A stretch of DNA of 64,000 bases from the NCBI GenBank assembly GCA_025356445.1, contig JANXSZ010000053.1, forward strand, positions 17,460 through 81,459, in the 5' to 3' direction. The notes under the pieces were generated by a model that searched no databases, was not told the DNA's origin, and saw only the letters and a program-made list of their open reading frames with translations. The stretch's first letter is position 1. The number at the start of each line of letters is the position of its first letter. This DNA comes from Betaproteobacteria bacterium. GTDB taxonomy: Bacteria; Pseudomonadota; Gammaproteobacteria; Burkholderiales; Burkholderiaceae_C. A program made the position numbers and the translations under genes. Positions 7,879-15,390 of this stretch are shown here, piece after piece.

Positions 7879-8831
7879 GCCCGATCAATCCTGCACAAGC
7901 GTACCAACGCAGTCAAATGCTCATTGATGAGTTTTTGTTTGTGCTTAGGTTTGGAGACGGTCTTGCCACATCAACCGTCAACATCTATGGTCAAGCTGTT
8001 CGAGAGTTAGCCCACCATTTGGCGAAAACTTGCATGACCTTATTTACCCTAGACAAAGATGCCCTCAAGGCGTATTTGTACGTTGAACGACGCAAGCTGT
8101 GTTCTGCATCACTTAACGTCCAGTTGTCCATTGTGCGTCGATTTTGCAGGTGGGCAGTTTATGAGCATCACTTTGCAATGGATCCATCTGTAACTCTCAT
8201 TTCAGCCAAGGCACCGCCTCGCTACCCTACTGTGCTGAACGAAATGCAAGTTCATCGGCTTATCGAATCCCCAGACCTCAGCACCAGCAGCGGGCTTAGA
8301 AATCGAGCAATGCTTGAGCTTTGCTATGCATCTGGGATGCGTGCCAGCGAGCTTACTGGCGTTGAGGTTGGCCATGTTGATTTCAAAATGCGAACCATCT
8401 TGGTCAACGGAAAAGGTAACAAGGTGCGCTATGTTATCTATGGAGAGGTTGCTGCTGAATTTTTGGCTCGCTACATGACTCATGGAAGACCGATGCAGCT
8501 CAACGGAAAAACAAGCCACAGACTGTTTGTCACGGCCCGTGGCAACGATTTTGACCGCACACGTTTCTACTTGGTTGTCAAACGGGCGGCTGAACAAGCC
8601 AACATCCTGATTCCAGGTGTTTCACCACACACTTTACGCCACTGTTTCGCGACGCACATGTACGAACGTGGTGCGGATTTGCGAGCAATCCAGCTGCTTC
8701 TGGGCCACGAAAGCATACAGACCACAACGATCTATACCCAGGTCAGTCGAGTGTTTGCTAAAAAACTCATTGCAGAACATCACCCACGAGGGTCGTTGAA
8801 TTTCAGTCGTAAAAAAGTACGGTTTACATGA
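7800..8831 (+). CDS. XerD-like tyrosine recombinase
   Basis: A site-specific tyrosine recombinase of the phage-integrase family. The N-terminal core-binding domain begins at SQMLIDEFLFVLRFGDG. The catalytic set is present: Arg in GMRASELTGV, Lys in VNGKGNKVR, the PHTLRHCFATH box, LLGHESIQTT and the nucleophile Tyr in TIYTQV. From the ATG at 7800 it has 343 residues and overlaps the DUF4400 gene by 79 bases; the ATG at 7917 is a plausible shorter start (304 residues, XerC/D-like length). It probably integrates or excises the adjacent mobile element, or resolves its multimers. It lacks the extra helix of integron integrases. No att repeat was identified. Confidence 0.88.
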   Translation: MDFSAYSHLQRTNAACSSNFLQKIPLGPINPAQAYQRSQMLIDEFLFVLRFGDGLATSTVNIYGQAVRELAHHLAKTCMTLFTLDKDALKAYLYVERRKLCSASLNVQLSIVRRFCRWAVYEHHFAMDPSVTLISAKAPPRYPTVLNEMQVHRLIESPDLSTSSGLRNRAMLELCYASGMRASELTGVEVGHVDFKMRTILVNGKGNKVRYVIYGEVAAEFLARYMTHGRPMQLNGKTSHRLFVTARGNDFDRTRFYLVVKRAAEQANILIPGVSPHTLRHCFATHMYERGADLRAIQLLLGHESIQTTTIYTQVSRVFAKKLIAEHHPRGSLNFSRKKVRFT

Positions 8832-9108
8832 CTGAATCAACAATGCGGCCAACATGCTATGGCAAAAATGAAGGTATTACTTCCATTCTGCTAACCATGC
8901 TCCTACACCAAAAGTGTCATGAATAAGGAAAAAACCGTTTTTAAAAGTGGTATATTGACTGTGAGTTTGTTTCCCTTGCGATTCTCCTGAACGCTGTATT
9001 TTTTATGTGTTGCTGCAATGGCAATATCAAGGAATATTTATTCCTGAAGCTTTTCATTCGATTTTATTCATCGGAATATACATCGTATAAAGTAAATTAT
9101 ATGATAAA
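8832..9108. other. AT-rich noncoding stretch after the recombinase
   Basis: No gene is visible. The sequence is strikingly AT-rich compared with both sides, with runs of A and T and no ribosome-site-linked ORF. It lies directly downstream of the recombinase and so is a natural place for an element boundary or attachment site, but I found no repeat that proves one. Confidence 0.4.
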
Positions 9109-9136
9109 TTGGAATTTTTATCAAATTGACTATACA
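9109..9136 (+). promoter_or_regulatory. Candidate sigma-70 promoter for the diguanylate cyclase operon
   Basis: A TTGGAA -35-like hexamer (9109-9114) and a TATACA -10-like hexamer (9131-9136) are separated by 16 bases and lie in an AT-rich context. Transcription would start about 7 bases later, inside the palindrome at 9137-9153, giving a leader of roughly 110 bases before the ATG at 9252. Confidence 0.45.
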
Positions 9137-9153
9137 CTGTGAAAATATCACAG
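9137..9153. promoter_or_regulatory. 17-bp palindrome CTGTGA-N5-TCACAG at the putative start site
   Basis: CTGTGA (9137-9142) is mirrored perfectly by TCACAG (9148-9153). It resembles the CRP/FNR-family half-site TGTGA, but the spacer is 5 bases rather than the usual 6. Overlap with the predicted transcription start suggests a repressor site controlling the cyclase-DUF2147 operon. Confidence 0.5.
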
Positions 9154-9167
9154 ACGGTACTTTATCT

Positions 9168-9219
9168 GGTTAGGGCCAATAACCCTGGGGGTACCGGGTT
9201 ATTGCAACGCCCATGAACC
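9168..9219 (+). other. Nested hairpin in the leader of the diguanylate cyclase gene
   Basis: A perfect 9-bp stem, CAATAACCC (9177-9185) with GGGTTATTG (9196-9204) and a 10-base loop, is extended outward by GGGC/GCCC (9173-9176 with 9209-9212, a 4-base bulge on the 3' side) and GGTT/AACC (9168-9171 with 9216-9219). It ends 32 bases before the cyclase ATG. It could be a regulatory RNA structure, a protein site or a recombination site. It does not match the c-di-GMP-I riboswitch sequence as I know it. Confidence 0.5.
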
Positions 9220-9251
9220 GAATGTGGATTGGCCGCCGATGATTCGACCTC

Positions 9252-10205
9252 ATGTACGACATTAAGATTAGCGCCATCGCGACTTGGCACCGAATAGATT
9301 CAGGTACAGGTCTGTTTCGGCGTATCAACCAGCTCTCGGTGAGCCAAGCTTATTTGCTCTCGACCCTGATGCTGTGTTGCATCAGTGTTGCTGACTACGC
9401 CACGGGTATTGAACTCATGATGTCACCCATGTACGCTTTTCCCTGCTTGCTCATGGATTGGCGCATTGGACGACTACAGGCGCTGCTCTACGCTATCGCC
9501 GCCTCCCTGGTTCAATGGCTGGTGGGCACTTATGGAGGACGCAGCTACAGCCATCCGTCCTACATCTACTGGGACGTGGTGTTGAATGTGGTTTTCTACG
9601 GTGCCCTGATCTGGGTGGTCGCCAAGCTCAGACTGGCCTTGGAGATGGAGAGGTTGCTGTCGCGTGTGGACTTCCTGACCCGCCTAGCGAATCGCGCCTC
9701 GCTGTACGATGCGCTGAAGCTGGAAATTCAGCGCAGCCGTCGCTATGGGCACAGCCTGACGCTGGTGTCGATCGACTGCGACAATTTTGCCGGTTTCAAT
9801 GAGCGCAAGGGCCATAGCACTGGTGATTTACTGTTGCAAGCTGTGGCTGACGCCCTGTCACGTCAGTTCCGCAGCACCGACCTGATCACCCGCTACGGCG
9901 GGGACGAGTTCATGATCGTGCTACCGGAAACCGGGGCACAACACATGGACATATTGCTAGCAAAGCTGCGCCAGCATCTGGATAACCTCATGCTGTTGCG
10001 TGGCTGGCCCATGAGTTTCAACCTAGCGTGCTCTATTTTTACCTATCCGCCGGAGGATTTGTCCAGACTGATGGAAATGCATGGTGAGTCTGTATGCCAA
10101 GGTAAACAGCAAGGCTACAACCAACTTGTACAGCGCGTCTGGCAGGCTGACCCCGAGTTATTCCAAGCCTCTGCCTGGGACAGCCACAACAGGAGCATGC
10201 AATGA
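9252..10205 (+). CDS. Membrane-bound diguanylate cyclase (GGDEF)
   Basis: The enzyme makes cyclic di-GMP from two GTP. The N-terminal half (residues 30-125) contains four hydrophobic segments forming a membrane sensor of unrecognised type. A GGDEF domain follows from about residue 135, with the intact signature RYGGDEF (GGDEF at 216-220) and an inhibitory I-site RSTD at 207-210, exactly five residues upstream. Conserved LTRLANR and DCDNF motifs precede it. The cyclase should therefore be active and product-inhibited. Its last bases overlap the DUF2147 gene as ATGA. It has a candidate promoter, palindrome and hairpin upstream. The start ATG has no strong ribosome site, but an in-frame stop close upstream excludes longer reading. 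Confidence 0.92.
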   Translation: MYDIKISAIATWHRIDSGTGLFRRINQLSVSQAYLLSTLMLCCISVADYATGIELMMSPMYAFPCLLMDWRIGRLQALLYAIAASLVQWLVGTYGGRSYSHPSYIYWDVVLNVVFYGALIWVVAKLRLALEMERLLSRVDFLTRLANRASLYDALKLEIQRSRRYGHSLTLVSIDCDNFAGFNERKGHSTGDLLLQAVADALSRQFRSTDLITRYGGDEFMIVLPETGAQHMDILLAKLRQHLDNLMLLRGWPMSFNLACSIFTYPPEDLSRLMEMHGESVCQGKQQGYNQLVQRVWQADPELFQASAWDSHNRSMQ

Positions 10206-10666
10206 AAGGTTGGCCCCCTACCCTAGTGGCTATCGTCTTGACTATGGCTTGTACAGCCCAGGCATGGCCTGTGACCGGGCTTTGGGACGCTGTCAACGAG
10301 CTGACGGCTGAAATTGAAGCTCAGGTAAAAATAGCCGCAGACAACGGACGGATAGAAGGCGTTGTGGTGAGCGTCTCCACACCGAAGGCAGGGTCAACCA
10401 ATCCTTTGTGCGAGGCCTGCCATGGTGATCACAAGAACCAACCGATTGTGGGTATGGTGATATTGCATGCGTTGCCCAGCCCTGATCTGGAGCAGGCCAG
10501 AGGCGAGATTTTGGATCCCGAGAATGGCCGGGTTTACCAATGTATTGTGCGTACTATGGAGGACGGTGAGAGGCTCGAGGTCAGAGCTTTTTTTGGCGTG
10601 CCACTGCTAGGCCGCACCCAAGTCTGGCGTCGGCATCAGGCCACAGCAATCACTGGATTGCCTTAA
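10202..10666 (+). CDS. DUF2147 periplasmic protein
   Basis: A 154-residue exported protein: signal peptide (hydrophobic VAIVLTMACTAQA, cleavage near residue 22), then the DUF2147 pattern: VTGLWDAVNE at the start, a CxxC followed by KNQPIVGMVIL, ARGEILDPENGRVYQC, and the C-terminal VRAFFGVPLLGRTQVWRR. Function of the family is unknown; it adopts a small beta-barrel-like fold. The CEACH sequence resembles a heme site by accident, as the CxxC belongs to the family. It is translationally coupled to the cyclase by a 4-base overlap, so a link to c-di-GMP signalling at the envelope is plausible but unproven. Confidence 0.85.
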   Translation: MKGWPPTLVAIVLTMACTAQAWPVTGLWDAVNELTAEIEAQVKIAADNGRIEGVVVSVSTPKAGSTNPLCEACHGDHKNQPIVGMVILHALPSPDLEQARGEILDPENGRVYQCIVRTMEDGERLEVRAFFGVPLLGRTQVWRRHQATAITGLP

Positions 10667-10792
10667 TGGTGAGCAAACCTTTTCAGACGCGATATACAAA
10701 TATGTAATCAGTCGTTCACTAAAGTCTCCCTTACCAAGGCTTCGCTGAGTTGCATTCAAAATGCCATCCTGGCCAACCAAGTCTTCAGTTTT

Positions 10793-11029
10793 TTGTGGTG
10801 CGCCAACAGTCTATGGCCAGACTGGGCTGAGCTCAGAATTCACCCATCGCAGATCATTGCCCTGGCTAATTCACGAGCTTCAATGAAGAAACTCATTCCG
10901 TCCGTGGAAACGGGTCAACTCCAGACTTCGCTGGCCGCTTACCAAATACTACAGTCTGTTTTGCATGCAATGACTCAAGTCCTACAAAAACTGGTTGAAA
11001 AAGGTAGAAACCAGTTCATATTTGCATAA
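10793..11029 (+). CDS. Doubtful small ORF
   Basis: A possible 78-residue product starting at a TTG, with no recognised family and no good ribosome site. The C-terminal half (SLAAYQILQSVLHAMTQVLQKLVEKGR) would form amphipathic helices, which keeps it from being dismissed outright. The frame is open upstream without an ATG, so it may also be a remnant of a longer gene. The rest of the 480-base gap between 10667 and 11148 shows nothing else. Confidence 0.25.
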   Translation: MWCANSLWPDWAELRIHPSQIIALANSRASMKKLIPSVETGQLQTSLAAYQILQSVLHAMTQVLQKLVEKGRNQFIFA

Positions 11030-11148
11030 CAAGTGGTTGATCTTATTGATGTTTTCTTGCAAATTTGTGCAAAGATACTTGTCTTTAGCTTGCGATTCCG
11101 TTTAAGGTACAGTCCATTACAAAATGTATCTATCTCAGTCAAAAAACT

Positions 11149-11514
11149 ATGCGTTGGACCAAAGCGAGCCTTAGAACCAGTATCTACAACTTGCTGGGAA
11201 ATCACGCACCTGCGACGCCTGTCAAGCCACAAGCCGATCCCGAAGTGCAGACCCAGCTTGTACGTGCGGCCATGCTGGAAAGTCTGGGAGACATCGGCAG
11301 CGAGGCTTATCCTGAGGTTTACCGCAAAGTGATCTTTGCCAGTGATATCCACGGTCTTTGGTATTGCCGCAGTGAGTTGATGGCAGCGCTGGCGGATATG
11401 TATGGTGAAACCCAGGCACGCAAATCGCTACAGAAAATCAGCGAACTTTTCCATGGCATGCTGCCTGAAAGCCTGACCTCACGTCTGACGCAACCCATCC
11501 GGCCTAAACGTTAG
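11149..11514 (+). CDS. Hypothetical soluble protein
   Basis: A 121-residue protein of unknown family. It has a basic N-terminus, then a helical, acidic-to-neutral stretch (VRAAMLESLGDIGSEAYPEVYRK, LMAALADMYGE) without membrane segments or signal peptide. Codon use looks normal for the chromosome and the frame is flanked by a clear ATG and stop, so I regard it as a real gene. It is convergent with ldcA, with a 54-base gap that shows no clear terminator. Confidence 0.55.
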   Translation: MRWTKASLRTSIYNLLGNHAPATPVKPQADPEVQTQLVRAAMLESLGDIGSEAYPEVYRKVIFASDIHGLWYCRSELMAALADMYGETQARKSLQKISELFHGMLPESLTSRLTQPIRPKR

Positions 11515-11568
11515 TGCTTGAACGGATAAACAGCATGCCAAGAACGGCTTGGGCTGCTTACTGACTTT

Positions 11569-12564
11569 TCAGTGCTTATGTGCATGATCGTGATCATGCT
11601 GGTGCCCCCAGAGCACAAACGCATCACGGCCTTCCACCTCTAGCGCGACTTGCGCACCCACTGGCAGCAGCACTTTAGTGGGAACATGGCCAAAAGGCAG
11701 GCCCATCAATACCGGCACATTGATCTGATGGCTTAACCAGTCCACCACGGTTTGCAGCTTGAAGCCCTTGTCGTGCGGTGTGGCTGTGTAGTTGGTGAAT
11801 TGGCCAAAAACAATCGCTTTTTGCTGCGCCAACACACCGGCATGCAGCAACTGTGTCAGCATCCGCTCAATGCGCCAAGGGTATTCGGCCACATCTTCAA
11901 AGAACAAGATGCCATTTTGGATGGCTGGAAAATATGGCGTACCCAGCAGGGAGACAAACACTGCAAGATTACCGCCCCACAGCACGCCCGAAGTGGACAG
12001 TTCAGTGATCGGCGTCTGTTGCCGTGTCGGTACGGTATGCGCCGCGTTATCAGGCGGATTTTTTGCGGAACGACGCACTGCGGGCAAGCGCCAGCCGCTG
12101 CCTTCACCTTGGTCGCTCAGCAGGTCGTCAAAGCAGGCTTGCATGATGTCATCCGGCTCTTCTTCTGTTCCGAAATCAGTACCCAAGGCCGGGCCCGCCC
12201 AGGTTTGCGCTCCTGTTTTGGCGAGTACCGCATTTTGAAATGCCGTGAAATCGCTGTGGCCAACGAACTTCATGCCTTGGCCTATCGCTCGCGCGACTTC
12301 CGCGTAAGGAATATGCGGCAGGATGCGCGTGAGGCCATAGCCGCCGCGTGAGACCAGCGCCACGTCGGCGCCGCTGGCACAGGCTCTGGCAATGGCTGCA
12401 ACACGGGTGTCGTCGTCGCCCGCGAAACGCAGGTGAGAACGGAGTGCTGCGCTGTCGATTTCGACCTCGTGGCCCAGCGATTTGAGACGCGCGATGCCGC
12501 GTTTAAAGGCGGCTTTGTCGCGCACAGCGCCAGAGGGCGAATAGATGTAGATATGCTTTTTCAC
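11569..12564 (-). CDS. ldcA: LD-carboxypeptidase (murein tetrapeptide carboxypeptidase)
   Basis: This serine peptidase of family S66 removes the terminal D-Ala from muropeptide tetrapeptides during cytoplasmic recycling. The N-terminal YSPSGAV and GGYGLTRILP strands, the nucleophile Ser in VGHSDFTA (about residue 115), the Glu in FFEDVAEYPWRIERML and the His in LPFGHVPTKVLLPVGA are all in place. Length, 331 residues, is slightly over the family norm because of a His/Asp-rich tail (GHQHDHDHAHKH) that may bind metal. There is no signal peptide, agreeing with a cytoplasmic enzyme. It is 47 bases downstream of the tadA fusion gene on the same strand. Confidence 0.92.
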   Translation of the reverse strand: MKKHIYIYSPSGAVRDKAAFKRGIARLKSLGHEVEIDSAALRSHLRFAGDDDTRVAAIARACASGADVALVSRGGYGLTRILPHIPYAEVARAIGQGMKFVGHSDFTAFQNAVLAKTGAQTWAGPALGTDFGTEEEPDDIMQACFDDLLSDQGEGSGWRLPAVRRSAKNPPDNAAHTVPTRQQTPITELSTSGVLWGGNLAVFVSLLGTPYFPAIQNGILFFEDVAEYPWRIERMLTQLLHAGVLAQQKAIVFGQFTNYTATPHDKGFKLQTVVDWLSHQINVPVLMGLPFGHVPTKVLLPVGAQVALEVEGRDAFVLWGHQHDHDHAHKH

Positions 12565-12611
12565 ACGAGCAAGTATCGCACTGGTTTCCCCCCAGGTGGT
12601 GGCACAGTCGC

Positions 12612-14033
12612 TCAGTTTGAACGGCTGAACAGTTGGACCGCAGCTTGCGCAATAGGCTCACCCATTTCCTGCACAAAATGCCCGCCTTGCGCAATCACCA
12701 TCGGCTCGGTGCAGCCGCGAATACGCTGTTGCAATGCTTGCATCACCGGAAACCCCAAAACAGGGTCTTGCGCGCCTACGGCCATCAGCGTTTGGCCTGA
12801 CCAACTGTTGCTCCAAAACGCTTGTGCTTCGCGTGAAATGGCCGCACCAGGCGAATCTGCAAACTCAGGCACCATGGCCGGGAAAGAACGGGTAGCGGCG
12901 CGGTGGCCAGCATCGGGGAAGGGGGCCATGTAGGCCGCACATTCCTCTGCGCTCATCTGCGGATTGCCCCGTGCGAACAAGCGGGCAATGTCGAACTCGG
13001 TGTTTTTGGCACACATCTCACGCCAGCCGATGAACCCGGGCGATAGTGGTGTCTCGCCTGTTGCCAATGTGGTGTTCATCACCACAAGACCTCGGTAGCG
13101 CTCAGGGGCCACCATGGGCAGTGTGAGGCCCAGCAACCCGCCCCAGTCTTGCACCACCAGCACGACGTTGCGCAAGTCCAGATGCGCAATGAATTCGAGC
13201 AGCACTTGGCGGTGCCACTCAAAACGGTGGGCATTGTCTTTTTTGGGTTTATCGCTCTTGCCAAAACCTATCAAATCAGGGGCGACCACCCTGCCCCCAT
13301 TCTGGGAAAAAATCGGGATCATCTTGCGGTACAGGTAACTCCAGGCTGGGTTCCCGTGCAGACAAAGGTACGTGATTGCAGCGGGTGAACTGTTGGCGGG
13401 AGCCTCTGGCGCAATGTCCAGGTAATGCAGCCGCAGGCCATTCAAGCTGGGCAGGCTGCTCACGTAATTCGGTCGCCACGGGTAACCAGGCAGATCGGCA
13501 AATCGTGCATCTGGGGTTCGCAATGCGTCGTCACGCAGGGGATGGGGGTTTGTCTCTTGGCGTTCCATGCGTTTTTGGGCTCTTTTGTGCTGAAAAAATT
13601 CAGCCATCAACGTGGCACTTTCTTCGGCAAGCACACCCCCTGTGACCTGGGTGTGGTGGTTCAACTGAGGCAGCGCGAACAGGTTCAGTACCGATCCTGC
13701 TGCGCCAGTTTTGGGTTCTGTGGCTCCAAAAACGACACGTTGGAGCCGTGCTTGCAGCATCGCGCCGCTGCACATGGCGCAGGGCTCCAGCGTGACAAAC
13801 AGTTCGCAGCCGTCCAGCCGGTAGTTGCCCAGCACCTTGGCTGCTGTGCGCAGCGCCAGGATTTCGGCATGGGCGCAAGGGTCATTCAGGGCAATGGGAG
13901 CGTTGCACGCGGAGGCAATGATTTCCCCATTCTTAACGACCACCGCGCCAACAGGTACTTCACCTGCCGCACCTGCCAGCTGCGCCTGAACCAAGGCTTG
14001 TTGCATGGCTTGCAGGTCGGTTAAGGGTGGCAT
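12612..14033 (-). CDS. tadA: Fusion of tRNA adenosine deaminase TadA and haloalkane dehalogenase-like hydrolase
   Basis: Residues 1-155 are a complete TadA domain, which makes inosine at the wobble position of tRNA-Arg: HAE at 55-57 and PCAMC at 84-88 give the zinc ligands and the catalytic Glu. Residues 190-473 are an alpha/beta hydrolase of the haloalkane dehalogenase I type: HGNPAWS at 226-232, nucleophile D296 with W297 in VVQDWGG, cap Trp at 337 (GFIGWREM), acid D423 and base H452 (GGHFVQE). So both active sites look intact. A proline- and basic-rich linker joins them, and no frame break is seen. Whether the second half dehalogenates or only hydrolyses esters or epoxides is open. It is likely co-transcribed with ldcA. 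Confidence 0.9.
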   Translation of the reverse strand: MPPLTDLQAMQQALVQAQLAGAAGEVPVGAVVVKNGEIIASACNAPIALNDPCAHAEILALRTAAKVLGNYRLDGCELFVTLEPCAMCSGAMLQARLQRVVFGATEPKTGAAGSVLNLFALPQLNHHTQVTGGVLAEESATLMAEFFQHKRAQKRMERQETNPHPLRDDALRTPDARFADLPGYPWRPNYVSSLPSLNGLRLHYLDIAPEAPANSSPAAITYLCLHGNPAWSYLYRKMIPIFSQNGGRVVAPDLIGFGKSDKPKKDNAHRFEWHRQVLLEFIAHLDLRNVVLVVQDWGGLLGLTLPMVAPERYRGLVVMNTTLATGETPLSPGFIGWREMCAKNTEFDIARLFARGNPQMSAEECAAYMAPFPDAGHRAATRSFPAMVPEFADSPGAAISREAQAFWSNSWSGQTLMAVGAQDPVLGFPVMQALQQRIRGCTEPMVIAQGGHFVQEMGEPIAQAAVQLFSRSN

Positions 14034-14035
14034 GT

Positions 14036-14056
14036 GCTATGACTACCGTAGCTGCT
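14036..14056. repeat. Dispersed GCTAT-N7-GTAGC element, copy 1
   Basis: GCTAT, seven bases, GTAGC, then TGCTAAAG, lies in the 28-base gap between tadA and the paiB-like gene. This is the one intergenic copy among seven in the window; it shares the TGCTAAAG tail with the copy at 60427. Confidence 0.55.
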
Positions 14057-14061
14057 AAAGC

Positions 14062-14718
14062 CTACTGGGCTTGCTCAGATGATGCTTTTGATTGCAAACC
14101 AAGCTTGTCCATCCACTCACCCAGTGCCCGCTCATTTTCGGTGCCCAGTGCATAGGCGGCACGCATTGCAGCATGGGCTTCGGGGCGGTGTTGGTTGAGT
14201 TTGAGCTTGCAGTCGAGTTGGGTGACACGCAGCTCAAAAGCGACGATGCCCATCAGCATTTTGGAGGCGAACTCGGGGCCGAGGTCGCGCCACTGTTGGG
14301 CATAAGGCGGCTCATGGTCGCCAATCAACTTTTTGAGCAGGCGGTCTTTGGCTTCAGGTTCGTCGATCAGCGTGGCCTGGACTTTGCAATCCACAGACAG
14401 GTAATTCCAAGTCGGTACGCGCGCCAAATCCGGGTAGACCTTGGGCGACATGTAGGCATGGGGGCCGAGGAAGCTCACCAACGCTGGGGGGCGGTCGCGC
14501 AGGTAGCGCCAGTGCGGGTTGGGTTTGGCAACATGGCCTAGCAAAACGATGGGTGCGCTGTCGTCTGCTTCGTCTACAGGCTCCAAATGCAGCGGGATGT
14601 GCGTGACGAAAGGGAAGCCATCGTCATCGACGGAAATCAGGCTTGCAAAGGGGTAGGCACGAACCACGTCCAGCGCGTGGCGGCGTTCTTTCGCTTTGAA
14701 TTGAGCGGGGAGGTACAT
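14062..14718 (-). CDS. PaiB-family FMN-binding protein
   Basis: A 218-residue protein of the PaiB family (FMN-binding split barrel), named after a Bacillus negative regulator of degradative enzymes. Diagnostic stretches are the N-terminal MYLPAQFKAKERRHAL, the ASLISVDDDGFPFVTHIP strand pair, HVAKPNPHW, and VPTWNYLSVD. No DNA-binding domain is visible, so a flavin- or heme-linked oxidoreductase-like role is as likely as regulation. Its ATG abuts the stop of the ankyrin gene without a gap, so the two share a transcript. Confidence 0.87.
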   Translation of the reverse strand: MYLPAQFKAKERRHALDVVRAYPFASLISVDDDGFPFVTHIPLHLEPVDEADDSAPIVLLGHVAKPNPHWRYLRDRPPALVSFLGPHAYMSPKVYPDLARVPTWNYLSVDCKVQATLIDEPEAKDRLLKKLIGDHEPPYAQQWRDLGPEFASKMLMGIVAFELRVTQLDCKLKLNQHRPEAHAAMRAAYALGTENERALGEWMDKLGLQSKASSEQAQ

Positions 14719-15390
14719 CTACCATGCTCCTTTAGGTTGCTTGCCTCGAATAAAAGCGGCAATGATGCCTGCGGCCTCTGCTCGGTTAACGCGTTGTGCA
14801 AAGTCGATGGCAGAGAGGCCTTGCTCGTTCTTCAATGCAGGATCGGCACCCGCTTCGAGCAGGGCTTTCACCGCGCCGGTGGTGCCGTACATGGCGGCCA
14901 TCATCAGCGGGGTGGTTTTGTTGGGCGATTCGGCGTCGATGTAGGCGTCGTTCTCCAACAGCAGGTTGATCATTTCTACATGGCCCTTGGTGGCTGCATA
15001 GTGCAGCGGTGCCCAGCCGGGTTTGTTGACATCGGCGTCTTTGTCGATCAAGGCTTTGGCAAGGTCGAGCTGATTGTTCAGCGCGGCCAACATCAGAGGG
15101 CTTTCGTCGTTTTTGTTGCGAGCTTCAGCTTCGATTTTTGGGGTACGCACCAGCACCTGAGCAGCTTTCCAGGCAGGAACCATGGTGGCAATCAGCAAGC
15201 CAGGCTGACCTTGAGGGTCTTTGGTGTTGGGGTCGAAGCCGCGTTGCAACAGCGCTTGCAGGGCCGGGCTGTCGTCACGCCGGATGGCTGAGAAAAAATC
15301 CTCGTAAGAGCCCGCATAGGCCGTGGACAGAGCTGTGAAAGCTACTGAAAACGTAGCAATAAAGTACCGTACAACAGGCAGAAGCCTCAT
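14719..15390 (-). CDS. Exported ankyrin-repeat protein
   Basis: A 223-residue protein with a signal peptide (hydrophobic YFIATFSVAFTALSTAYAG at residues 8-27) followed by about five ankyrin repeats recognisable by their GFDPNTKD, DESPLMLAAL, GWAPLHYAATKGHVEMINLLLE, KTTPLMMAAM and GLSAIDFAQ motifs. It is likely a periplasmic protein-binding scaffold. Its start overlaps the tatD stop as ATGA, and its stop adjoins the paiB-like start, so it sits in the leftward holB-pilZ-tatD operon. A copy of the dispersed GCTAC/GTAGC element lies in its signal-peptide region. Partner unknown. Confidence 0.87.
   Translation of the reverse strand: MRLLPVVRYFIATFSVAFTALSTAYAGSYEDFFSAIRRDDSPALQALLQRGFDPNTKDPQGQPGLLIATMVPAWKAAQVLVRTPKIEAEARNKNDESPLMLAALNNQLDLAKALIDKDADVNKPGWAPLHYAATKGHVEMINLLLENDAYIDAESPNKTTPLMMAAMYGTTGAVKALLEAGADPALKNEQGLSAIDFAQRVNRAEAAGIIAAFIRGKQPKGAW
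15341..15357. repeat. Dispersed element, copy 2 (GCTAC-N7-GTAGC)
   Basis: GCTAC (15341-15345) and GTAGC (15353-15357) are fully complementary. This is the only copy with C:G closing the inner end of the stem instead of T:A, which looks like compensatory change. It lies inside the signal-peptide coding part of the ankyrin gene. Confidence 0.5.

Noticed and set aside
9168..9219. Integron attC site or c-di-GMP riboswitch in the cyclase leader
   Set aside because: GTTAGGG does not fit the attC core GTTRRRY, the recombinase lacks the integron-specific insert, and the conserved riboswitch core bases are not found.
10424..10438. CEACH in the DUF2147 protein as a heme c attachment site
   Set aside because: The CxxC followed by KNQPIVGM is part of the DUF2147 family pattern; the His after it is coincidental, and no other cytochrome feature is present.
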